Under the pieces are notes generated by a model. The model worked only from the letters and a program-made list of their open reading frames with translations. It was not told the origin of the DNA and did no database searches. From JAYEHL01 sp041653935 (GTDB taxonomy: Bacteria > Chloroflexota > Dehalococcoidia > E44-bin15), in NCBI GenBank assembly GCA_041653935.1, contig JBAZEO010000001.1:1142512-1206511 (forward strand): a stretch of DNA of 64,000 nt, read 5' to 3'. This document shows, in pieces, positions 32,451 through 40,636 of this stretch. The translations under genes and the position numbers were made by a program. Numbering within the stretch: position 1 is the stretch's first letter; each line of letters opens with the position of its first letter.

Positions 32451-33581
32451 ATGGACTTAGGTTTTACACAAGAACAGGAAATGTTACGCACATCGGCGAA
32501 AGCTTTTCTCACGGCGGAGTGCCCTCCGGAGACGGTCAAGCTGCTGAACGCGGACGAGAAGGGTTATAAGCCGGAGATGTGGAAGAAGATGTCGGAGCTG
32601 GGCTGGCAGGGGCTGGCCATTCCCGATGCCTACGGCGGCATGGGTATGACCTTCCTCGACCTGGCGGTGCTGTTTGAGGAAATGGGCAAGGCCGCGTTCC
32701 CGGGCCCGTTCCTGCCGTCTGTAGTCCTGGGCGGGTTCACCCTGATCGAGGGCGGCAGCGAGGAGCAGAAGAAGGCATGGCTGCCCAAGATCGCATCGGG
32801 CGAGTCCATCTTCACGGTGGCGATCACCGAGCCGAGTGTAAGCTACAATCCGGCGGATATGACGGTCAAGGCCACCGCCGAGGGCGGCGATTTCGTTATC
32901 GACGGCACCAAGCTGTTCGTGAACGACGCCAACGTCGCTGACCACATCATTGTTGTAACCAGGACCAAGGCCGGGACCTCCGCGGACGGCATCACGCTGT
33001 TCCTGGTCGATGCCAAAGCCAACGGCGTACAGATAACACCGCTGAAGACCATCGACGGCAACAAGCAGTGCGAGGTCATCTTCAAGAAGGTGCGCGTGCC
33101 CAAGGCCAATATGATAGGCGCCCTGAACAAGGGCTGGGCCATCATCGACAAGGTGCTGGAGAAGGCCACCGTGGCCAAGTGCGCCGAGATGCTCGGCGGG
33201 GCGCAGGCCGCCCTCGACATGAGCGTAGCCTATGCCAAGGAGCGCGTGCAGTTCGGCAAGCCAATCGGTAGCTTCCAGGCGATTCAACATCATTGTGCCA
33301 ATATGCTCATCGATGTGGAGAGCTCCAGGTTCCTGACCTATCAGGCGGCATGGAAGATATCCGAGGGCATGGATGCCACCATGGATGTCTCCATGGCCAA
33401 AGCCTGGGTCAGCGACGCCTACCGCCGCGTAACCCGGCTCGGACACCAGATCCACGGCGGCATCGGCTTCTGCCTGGACCACAACATGCCACTATACTTC
33501 AAGCATTGCAAAGCGTCCGAATCACTCTTCGGCGGGCCTGAGTTCCACCGCGAGCAGGTCGCCCAGAGCCTCGGTTTATAA
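32451..33581 (+). CDS. Acyl-CoA dehydrogenase, small-type subunit (pair 2)
   Basis: 376 residues with ribosome site GGGGGAAAGGAGCGG. Marks: MDLGFTQEQEMLRTSAKAFL, VAITEPSVSYNP at the flavin position, HQIHGGIGFCLDHNMPLYF and the tail PEFHREQVAQSLGL. It is a clear paralogue of the 29977 protein. It lies 40 bases after its large partner and is followed by a terminator. Together with pair 1 it suggests two related substrates or two successive oxidation steps on one side chain. Confidence 0.87.
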   Translation: MDLGFTQEQEMLRTSAKAFLTAECPPETVKLLNADEKGYKPEMWKKMSELGWQGLAIPDAYGGMGMTFLDLAVLFEEMGKAAFPGPFLPSVVLGGFTLIEGGSEEQKKAWLPKIASGESIFTVAITEPSVSYNPADMTVKATAEGGDFVIDGTKLFVNDANVADHIIVVTRTKAGTSADGITLFLVDAKANGVQITPLKTIDGNKQCEVIFKKVRVPKANMIGALNKGWAIIDKVLEKATVAKCAEMLGGAQAALDMSVAYAKERVQFGKPIGSFQAIQHHCANMLIDVESSRFLTYQAAWKISEGMDATMDVSMAKAWVSDAYRRVTRLGHQIHGGIGFCLDHNMPLYFKHCKASESLFGGPEFHREQVAQSLGL

Positions 33582-33601
33582 GTTAGGTTAATTAGACAAT
33601 A

Positions 33602-33638
33602 CAGAGAAGGGCTATCGGCTGACGGTGGCCCTTCTCTT
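33602..33638 (+). terminator. Terminator after the dehydrogenase cluster
   Basis: AGAGAAGGGC ... GCCCTTCTCT inverted repeat followed by TTGCG; the T-run is short but the stem is strong. Confidence 0.7.
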
Positions 33639-33656
33639 TGCGTAGAAGCTACAGCT

Positions 33657-33722
33657 TGTCATCCTGAGGGAGTATGCGACGAAGGATCTCGACGAGATTC
33701 TTCACTCCATTCAGAATGACAG
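33657..33722. repeat. Repeat type R5 (GTCATCCTGAGG...CAGAATGACAG)
   Basis: GTCATCCTGAGG ... GAAGGATCTCG ACGAGATTCTTC ... CATTCAGAATGAC forms a long imperfect hairpin. Elements of this pattern occur in many bacterial genomes. Only one copy is in this window. Confidence 0.65.
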
Positions 33723-33807
33723 ATACACATCGGGGGTGTTGTTAAAAACTCCTCCTAGCCTCCTCTTTATGAAAGAGAAGGTAGCTACTCTCGTCGTAAC
33801 TGGGAAG

Positions 33808-33858
33808 TGCAGAGGGGTCTCCCTCTGCCGAGGTAATAGGGGTGTCCCCTAATTATTA
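33808..33858. repeat. Repeat type R6
   Basis: CAGAGGGGTCTCCCTCTGCC, GAGGTAATAGGGGTGTCCCC and TAATTATTAA, joined directly to R1. Related to 23826-23875. Confidence 0.65.
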
Positions 33859-33935
33859 AGTCCCCCAACGTATGGGGGATTTAGGGGGTTCGGTTATTGT
33901 TTCCCCCTTTTAAGGGGGATAGCAGGGGGTTGAAA
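33859..33935. repeat. Repeat type R1, copy 3, abutting the HIT gene
   Basis: AGTCCCCCAACGTATGGGGG, ATTTAGGGGGTTCGGTTATT, GTTTCCCCCTTTTAAGGGGG, ATAGCAGGGGG. The final G-run (33924-33930) falls 8 bases before the HIT start codon. Confidence 0.85.
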
Positions 33936-33938
33936 CAT

Positions 33939-34277
33939 ATGGGCTGTCTATTCTGTAAAATAATAAAGGGTGAAATCGCCGGCGACACGGTCTACCGCGA
34001 TGATAAAGTCTTAGCTATTCGCGACATCAATCCCAAGGCCCCGGTGCATATCCTGATTCTGCCCCTGGAGCACATACCCTCCCTCAGCGCCGCCACAGCG
34101 GACCACATGCCCCTCTTCGGCCACATGGTGAACAAGGCAAACGACCTGGCCAAGAGCGAAGGCATAGCGGAAAGCGGCTACAGGCTTGTGATAAACTCCG
34201 GGCCGGATGCGGGGCAGGATATCCATCACCTGCACCTGCATGTCCTCGGCGGACGCAAGCTGGGCTGGCGCACCTAA
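33939..34277 (+). CDS. HIT-family nucleotide phosphohydrolase (HinT-like)
   Basis: 112 residues. Cleaves AMP-N bonds such as adenosine phosphoramidates in other members. The N-terminus is CLFCKIIKGEIAGD with a CxxC knuckle, and the histidine triad is DIHHLHLHVLGGR near residue 98. ATG 33939 matches the family start; an in-frame extension upstream would run into repeat sequence. The only Shine-Dalgarno-like run (AGGGGG) belongs to the R1 repeat. It lies alone, convergent with the giant sensor gene. Confidence 0.92.
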   Translation: MGCLFCKIIKGEIAGDTVYRDDKVLAIRDINPKAPVHILILPLEHIPSLSAATADHMPLFGHMVNKANDLAKSEGIAESGYRLVINSGPDAGQDIHHLHLHVLGGRKLGWRT

Positions 34278-34299
34278 TATAAATGCCGGAGGTCGATCC

Positions 34300-37200
34300 T
34301 TATCGGCCCTTTTTGCTTTCCTTTTCCACCAGTTTGCACCAGACATCCACTATAACCGGATCAAACTGCGTCCCCGCACTCCGTTTCAGCTCCTCACAGG
34401 CCTCCTTTGACGATATCTCCTCCCTGTAAGGGCGTTTCGTCACCATAGTGTCATAGGCATCAGCCACGCTGGTTATTCTGGCGCCCGATGGGATATCCAT
34501 CCCCTTTAAGCCACTCGGATAGCCGCTGCCATCGTACCATTCGTGGTGATGTAAAACTATGGGCACAAGACTTGAAAGCTCTTTAACATAACTGAGTATC
34601 CTTGCACCCTCAGAGCAATGTTTTTTTATCACATCCCACTCCTCAGGCGTAGGCTTCCCCATCTTACTCAGAATTGCATCGGGTACACCGACCTTGCCGA
34701 TATCGTGCAGCAAAGCCGCAGCTTGAAGCTTGTCTAAATCTTCTGCAGGCATGCCAATCTGTTTCCCTATCGCCATTGTTATCTCCGCCACTCTCTGAGA
34801 GTGTCCATATGTATAAGGGTCTCTGGCATCCACTGTAGCCGCCAGCGCATACACCTGATCCTGTGTTGCCACATCCATGATATCCGTCGACAGAGTCCTC
34901 AACTCAGAGACAAGCTTATCCTCATATCCCTTCTTCTTCGCCTGGTACAGGGCCGCATCCGCCAGGAATATCAGCCCATCAGGCGACTCGGCATTCTCGG
35001 GATACTCAGCGATTCCGCTGCTGAAACCTACATGTCCTCCAAAAATCTTTGATTGTGACAACGGTTCTTTCTGCCATTTAGCCCTTGCCCTTTGTACGAT
35101 CTTTTTTGCTCTTCCCGCATCCGCCCCCGGCAGAATCAAAGCAAACTCATCGCCCCCGTAACGGAAAGCTAAATCGCTCTTCCTTATAGAGGATTTGAGC
35201 ATTTGTGAGAAGGCCTCTAATACGGCATCTCCATTGGAGTGCCCGTACTTGTCGTTGTACTCCTTGAACCCATCTAAATCGAGCATGACCAGGGAGAACG
35301 GATGTTTTGTTCTGCCAGCCCTGTTTATCTCCACATCCAGCATCTCGAAGAAATACCGGCGGTTATACAGGCCGGTCAGCTCATCCGTCACCGACAACTG
35401 CCTTGTTTTCTCTAACAGCATTATGTTATTAATGCCGATAGACATCTCGTTAGATATTGCTTTGAGCAGATTCTGGTCTTCGCCACTGAATGTCCGTTCC
35501 TTATTTGTGAAGACGACAACCAATCCCTGCAGATCCTCGCCTCTGAAGAACGGGGTAGCAGCGATAGCCCTCCGACCTAGCTCCACGGTCACTTTCTGAG
35601 CTTTCTCGACATCAGCTACAGTATGAGTCTCGTCTATTTCAGTAACCGGTCCGCTAAGCCCCATAATCCCTTCAATGCCCTCCTCCGTCAGCGCTATTGT
35701 TGAAAATTGCTGCACAGCGCTTTCCGATACACCTTGGACTGCTTTGAGCTGCAAGGCATTATCATCCAAATCCAGCATGAAAATGCACCCTGACTCCGTA
35801 TCCATTGCGGCACATACTTTCCCAAGAGCATCTTTCAACATTGTATCCAACGTCGATGACTGACTGATTACCTGTGCAACGCCGTATAATGCCTCAACCA
35901 CTTTTGCGCGGCGTTTAATATCTTCCTCCGCCTTCTTGCGCTCGGTGATGTCCACTAGATGATTAACGATGCCTCTCACATCGTTATGATCCAGGAGATT
36001 GGTAATCACAGACTCCGTCCATTGCCATTCGCCCCGCACATTCTTGAGACGCGCCTCGAATGTAACCGTCTTGCCGGGATTCTGCATAGCCTCATTGAAG
36101 GCTGCTCCAGCCTTCTCCATCTCTTCAGGGTGTATGAACTCTATTGCCCAACGCCCGATGGTCCCTTCCCGTGTGTATCCTGAGAGCCGTTCCAATCCGC
36201 CCGTGACGTCTACTATGACCCCCTCGAGGTTCACCACCAGCGCCGCTCCCGACGACAGATCCGTAATGGCTCTAAAATACCTCTCCTTGGCCTGCAGCGC
36301 TTCTTCTGATTTCTTGCGCTCGCTGATATCCCGGACTATGGCCTGAGCGCCAGCGTACTGCCCTTGTTCATCATATACAACCACCGCGCTGTACTCGATT
36401 GGCCGTTGCTCGCCATCCTTTCTAACAGCCACCGTCTCACCGACATATTCCCCTTTCTCAAGAAGGCGCGCCTGCAACTGCGTAGCAGTAACCTCGCGCC
36501 ACTCCGGAGCAATTAAATCAAAGAAATTCATCTTCATCACTTCGTCCACGGTGTACCCCCACATCTTGACGGCCGAATTTGCAGATTTCATAAACCCCAG
36601 CAGGTCCACAGAGACGATAACGTCTTTTTCCCTTTCCACAAGATTCCTGTATTTCTCTTCGCTCTTTTTCAAGGTTTGTTCCGCCTGCTTGCGCTCGGTG
36701 AGGTCCCTCTCCACAACCACAATACCTACCGGCTTGCCGCTAGCATCCAGAATAATGTTACCGGAGGCCTCAAGCGGCACCCTGCGTCCGCTCTTGGTAA
36801 CTATACTGAACTGGGCTACACTGGGGCGTCCGGTTGTTAGCAGTTCCCCCAGCGCCATAGCAATCTTTTCCTTATCTTCAGGCACAACGGCCTCCAGAGC
36901 ATTTATCCCAGTATCATTTCTTTCAAACAGCTTGTGGGCTGCCTCGTTCGCATTCACAACATTGCCCTGCATATCAAATATTAGAACAGCATCCAGAGCA
37001 GCCTTGAAAGCATTGGAAAGGACGATTATCTCTGTCTCCGCCTGTTTGCGCTCGGTGATATCACGCAGTGAGCCGACAAGGAACTGCGGATTCCCCGCTT
37101 CATCCAGCATGATCGATCCCAGGTCGTTCATCCAGCGGTACTGCCCGTTCCGGCACATGAACCGGTATTCCACCTGATAGGTCCGCGACAGGCCTGATAA

Positions 37201-40200
37201 AGCGTCGGCAAAAATGCGTTTCACCTGCTCCCGTTCATCCGGATGAATATGCTCGGTAACCACACCCTCAGACATGGTCGTCATTTCCTCAACCGTGTAC
37301 CCTGTGAGCGCAGTTATGACCGGGCTAAGGTAATCGTATCTGCCTGCCGTCAAATTACGCCTGTATGAGGCGTCCTGAGAGTTTTCCAGGATGTGACGGA
37401 ACCGTATCTCGCTCTCCCGCAACGCCTCTTCCGCCTTCCTGCGTTCAGTGATATCGCGAAGGACTCCGGTGGTCCCGATTATTGCCCCGAACGAATCGCG
37501 CTGGAGTTTTCCCATCTCTTCAATCCAGTGGGTGATTCCTTTGTCATCGACTATTCTGAACTCCGTCGGGAATTCCTCGCCACTTTCCGCTGTTCGTTCG
37601 AAATCGAGGAGTACCTTCTCTCGATCCTCGGTATATATGAAATCAAACATGCTCCTGCCTACCATCTTTTCATGATCCAAGTCGTACCGCGCAACCTGCG
37701 GGCCAATGAACGTGAGTTTGCCCATGCTATCTATGGAGTAGACGATGTCGTTGGTAGTTTCGGCGAGAGTCCGATATTTCTCTTCGCTCTGTTTCAACGC
37801 CTCCCCCACCCTCTTTCGCTCTGAGATATCCCTGATGGCATTAACAAAGCCCACCAGATTACCGGCATTATCATGCATCATCGTCGTGCTTACCTCTATC
37901 TCCATCTCCTTCCCGTTCGGAAATACTACGCTGTACTCCACCTTCTCCTGAGGCCGCATTTCCTGCAGCATCTTCATCAGGTTGGCCATAGCCGCTTCCT
38001 GATCCTTGAATCTGATGACATCGAGAGCATTGCGTCCTATCAGCTCCTCTTTTTTCGCAGAACCAATCAACTCAAGTGCCGCTTTATTCACATCGACTAT
38101 TTTAATATTCGTATCGCTAACGACAATGCCATCCATCATAGAATCAAACATCACACGAAGCTTTGCCTCTGAATTTTTCAGCGCCTCCTCCATCCTCTTG
38201 CGCTCCGAGATATCGCGAGCCACCCCGATGAAGCCAGAGGGTTTCCCTCTGTTATCTTTTATTACAGCTACATTAAACTCGCCGGCGAATTCCCTTCCGC
38301 TCGTATCAACAAGCTTACATTCAGTCCTTTCTGAGGAATGAGATGATTTTAATGATTTTATAGCATCATTTACCGCTCTATCCCGGTCTACAGGAGCAAC
38401 CATTTCTGAAGCTTTACGCCCGATAATCTCATTCTTACTACCGAATCCATGCAATCGCAGAGCTTCCTTGTTCGCATCGACTATATTGCCGCCAAGGTCA
38501 ACAACCGTAATAGCTTCTCCTATGGAATCGAATATGACCTGTAATTTTTCATTAGTTTCACGCAGCGCTTCCCGTATTTTTCTTCGCTCCGTGATATCAC
38601 GTGTAATACCAAGGATACCAATACGATTCCTGTTAGCATCGTATAAGAACGAAAGCTTCACCTCTGCCCACACTGTGGAACCATCCTTGCATTTCAACTC
38701 AAGCTCTAATGTACGGGATGTATATTGGTCAGAATGATCGACTTCGATCTCTTCTTTAAGAACCTGCATAGCGGTTTTAATAGAATCAGTGGTTAATGTA
38801 TCATCAAGAGACATCCTCATCGCCTCTTCAGCGGTATAGCCCCTTAAGCTCAAGACAGAGGGACTGACATATGTGTATTTCAGGTTCATATCCATCGTCC
38901 ATATAAGATCAGTCGCATTCTCAGCAAGCAGGCGATAGCGCTCCTCGCTTTCCCTGACGCTCTGCTCCATTCGCTTGCGCTCGGTCACATCCCTCATGAC
39001 GGTAACTGTTCCGCTCGGTTTACCCGCAGCATCATGGAGTAGAGCCGTGCTGAGCTCACATTCAAACTCCCTGTCGTTCCTATCCACAACCGTATATGTT
39101 GCACCAGTATTAAAGCCCTTTTCATAGACTGCGAACATATCGGCGAGGGCCCTGCCACGTTCTCTTGCTGCCAGAAAATCAAAGCCGCCTTTCCCGATAA
39201 GCTCACTCTTCTCCTTGAATCCGAACATCCGCAGTTGTGCTTCATTTACATCAATTATCTTGCCCTCTATATCGGTCACCACAAAGCCGTCAGCCATAGA
39301 GGCAAACATGAGTCTCAGCTTCTCCTCGGAGTCCCTCAGCGCCTCCTCAATGCGCTTCCGCTCCGATACATCACGCACAGTCCCTATCAGTCCTACAGGC
39401 TTTCCCGAACTATCAAGAAGAGCCGAGGAATTCGCCTCAACCTCTATGACTGCGCCGCTAGCAGTTTTCATTGGAACTACAACTTCCCTTTGCACTCCCC
39501 CTCGTGCGATCACTTTTTGCAACATTCCTAGAGCGTCGCCCTTGAAACCAGGGAACATATGATCAAGCCCGCTCTGCCCAAGGAGCTGCTCCCGGCTGTA
39601 ACCAGTTATCTTCTCCACACCGACATTTGCTTCCAGAACCTTACCGTCGGGCCCGACAATGAGGATGCCGTCTTTAATTGAGTCAAACATCCACCGGAGC
39701 TTCTGCTCACTCTCCTGTAAGGACTCTTCCGCCTTCTTGCGTTTGGTGATATCACGAGAAACCCCATGCAGGCCGATGGGTTTTCCCTTATCATCTCGTA
39801 TTGCGCTTACTACATTCTCCATCCATACTGTTGAGCCATTCTTATGATAATATTCTATCTCCGCGATCATTTTCCTATCCGGTGCCACACCCTCCCTGCC
39901 GTCGCGTTCAAGCTCAGTAGTAAAGAGCATAACGGCACGTTCAAACGATTCGGGGGTCATCTGCTCCTTCGCTGGCTGAACCACGCGTTCCTCAGGTGTA
40001 TAACCAAGTATCCTGGTTATAGATGGACTAACATAAGTAGAATTGAAATTCATATCTGTAGTCCAGACAATGTCATTCATCTTTTCAGTGAGGAAGCGGT
40101 ATTTGGCCTCGCTTGTCATATCAGCTCTTGCCCTCGTAGACTCTTTTTCGAGCTTTTTCGTCTTTACCTGCGACGCCTTCTGTCGCATATCTTCCAACTC

Positions 40201-40251
40201 TTGTATAAGCTGCTTTTTGGACTTGTAAATGTCTTTCATAAAATCCCCCAT
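34300..40251 (-). CDS. Giant sensor: 11 PAS domains, GAF, GGDEF and HD-GYP
   Basis: 1983 residues, no clear signal peptide or membrane helix, so probably cytoplasmic. After a coiled-coil-like start (KSKKQLIQELEDMRQKASQ) there are about 11 PAS/PAC units up to residue 1440, each closed by a GVSRDITERKKAEE-type linker. A GAF domain follows (about 1455-1600), then a GGDEF domain with intact RYGGDEF near residue 1697, and an HD-GYP domain with HDIGKVGVPD and HHEWYDGSGYPSGLKG. It could therefore both make c-di-GMP and break it down. The gene diverges from a c-di-GMP riboswitch and protease 240 bases away. The first ATG has GAGGGG upstream; an ATG 12 bases later is also possible. Confidence 0.92.
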   Translation of the reverse strand: MGDFMKDIYKSKKQLIQELEDMRQKASQVKTKKLEKESTRARADMTSEAKYRFLTEKMNDIVWTTDMNFNSTYVSPSITRILGYTPEERVVQPAKEQMTPESFERAVMLFTTELERDGREGVAPDRKMIAEIEYYHKNGSTVWMENVVSAIRDDKGKPIGLHGVSRDITKRKKAEESLQESEQKLRWMFDSIKDGILIVGPDGKVLEANVGVEKITGYSREQLLGQSGLDHMFPGFKGDALGMLQKVIARGGVQREVVVPMKTASGAVIEVEANSSALLDSSGKPVGLIGTVRDVSERKRIEEALRDSEEKLRLMFASMADGFVVTDIEGKIIDVNEAQLRMFGFKEKSELIGKGGFDFLAARERGRALADMFAVYEKGFNTGATYTVVDRNDREFECELSTALLHDAAGKPSGTVTVMRDVTERKRMEQSVRESEERYRLLAENATDLIWTMDMNLKYTYVSPSVLSLRGYTAEEAMRMSLDDTLTTDSIKTAMQVLKEEIEVDHSDQYTSRTLELELKCKDGSTVWAEVKLSFLYDANRNRIGILGITRDITERRKIREALRETNEKLQVIFDSIGEAITVVDLGGNIVDANKEALRLHGFGSKNEIIGRKASEMVAPVDRDRAVNDAIKSLKSSHSSERTECKLVDTSGREFAGEFNVAVIKDNRGKPSGFIGVARDISERKRMEEALKNSEAKLRVMFDSMMDGIVVSDTNIKIVDVNKAALELIGSAKKEELIGRNALDVIRFKDQEAAMANLMKMLQEMRPQEKVEYSVVFPNGKEMEIEVSTTMMHDNAGNLVGFVNAIRDISERKRVGEALKQSEEKYRTLAETTNDIVYSIDSMGKLTFIGPQVARYDLDHEKMVGRSMFDFIYTEDREKVLLDFERTAESGEEFPTEFRIVDDKGITHWIEEMGKLQRDSFGAIIGTTGVLRDITERRKAEEALRESEIRFRHILENSQDASYRRNLTAGRYDYLSPVITALTGYTVEEMTTMSEGVVTEHIHPDEREQVKRIFADALSGLSRTYQVEYRFMCRNGQYRWMNDLGSIMLDEAGNPQFLVGSLRDITERKQAETEIIVLSNAFKAALDAVLIFDMQGNVVNANEAAHKLFERNDTGINALEAVVPEDKEKIAMALGELLTTGRPSVAQFSIVTKSGRRVPLEASGNIILDASGKPVGIVVVERDLTERKQAEQTLKKSEEKYRNLVEREKDVIVSVDLLGFMKSANSAVKMWGYTVDEVMKMNFFDLIAPEWREVTATQLQARLLEKGEYVGETVAVRKDGEQRPIEYSAVVVYDEQGQYAGAQAIVRDISERKKSEEALQAKERYFRAITDLSSGAALVVNLEGVIVDVTGGLERLSGYTREGTIGRWAIEFIHPEEMEKAGAAFNEAMQNPGKTVTFEARLKNVRGEWQWTESVITNLLDHNDVRGIVNHLVDITERKKAEEDIKRRAKVVEALYGVAQVISQSSTLDTMLKDALGKVCAAMDTESGCIFMLDLDDNALQLKAVQGVSESAVQQFSTIALTEEGIEGIMGLSGPVTEIDETHTVADVEKAQKVTVELGRRAIAATPFFRGEDLQGLVVVFTNKERTFSGEDQNLLKAISNEMSIGINNIMLLEKTRQLSVTDELTGLYNRRYFFEMLDVEINRAGRTKHPFSLVMLDLDGFKEYNDKYGHSNGDAVLEAFSQMLKSSIRKSDLAFRYGGDEFALILPGADAGRAKKIVQRARAKWQKEPLSQSKIFGGHVGFSSGIAEYPENAESPDGLIFLADAALYQAKKKGYEDKLVSELRTLSTDIMDVATQDQVYALAATVDARDPYTYGHSQRVAEITMAIGKQIGMPAEDLDKLQAAALLHDIGKVGVPDAILSKMGKPTPEEWDVIKKHCSEGARILSYVKELSSLVPIVLHHHEWYDGSGYPSGLKGMDIPSGARITSVADAYDTMVTKRPYREEISSKEACEELKRSAGTQFDPVIVDVWCKLVEKESKKGR

Positions 40252-40413
40252 GAAGCCCCTCGTCTATTAAATATAAGGAAACTTCAGTGTGCATTACACT
40301 TTACTGATTCCTTATGTCTCATGTCAATTGGAATAACTATAAATATTTAAATCATACTATTAGATTAAGTTATCTATAATTATCATTATTTAACTATTGT
40401 TATATTATTTTAC

Positions 40414-40442
40414 TTGACAAAATTCTATTAATAGTATACAAT
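40414..40442 (+). promoter_or_regulatory. Promoter of the c-di-GMP riboswitch / protease transcript
   Basis: TTGACA (40414-40419), exactly 17 bases, TACAAT (40437-40442). Start near 40449, about 40 bases ahead of the riboswitch. The surrounding 40330-40440 is very A/T-rich and also separates the divergent sensor gene. Confidence 0.85.
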
Positions 40443-40486
40443 CGCTCCAGTAGTAAAATATGTGCTCTTTAAAAATATATCATTCT

Positions 40487-40573
40487 GAACGAACGGGCAA
40501 ACCCGCCGAAAGGCGGTGACGCAAAGCCACGGATCTAAAGCTGAAAAGCTATGATCGCCGGGCCGCCGAACTC
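40487..40573 (+). ncRNA. Cyclic di-GMP-I (GEMM-I) riboswitch
   Basis: The aptamer core is unmistakable: GGGCAAACC, stem CCGCC-GAAA-GGCGG with the GNRA tetraloop, GACGCAAAGCC, the tetraloop-receptor region ACGGATCTAAAG, then the second stem GCTGAAAAGCT and closing CGCCGGGCCGCCG. It lies between a consensus promoter and an intrinsic terminator, so it is likely to control transcription of the downstream protease gene in response to c-di-GMP. Confidence 0.92.
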
Positions 40574-40576
40574 AAC

Positions 40577-40618
40577 TTCTAAAATGCCTTCGGTTGCTTC
40601 GCTCGGAGGCATTTTTAT
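40577..40618 (+). terminator. Riboswitch expression-platform terminator
   Basis: AAAATGCCT ... AGGCATTTTTATT with an inner TCGG...GCTCGG. It immediately follows the aptamer and precedes the ribosome site (ACGGAGTT) and ATG of the protease gene. Whether c-di-GMP turns it on or off cannot be read reliably by eye. Confidence 0.8.
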
Positions 40619-40636
40619 TAAACGGAGTTAAAAGCA

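Noticed and set aside
33657..33722. A small RNA gene in the dehydrogenase-HIT gap
   Set aside because: The hairpin belongs to a repeat pattern seen in many genomes, and no promoter was found beside it.
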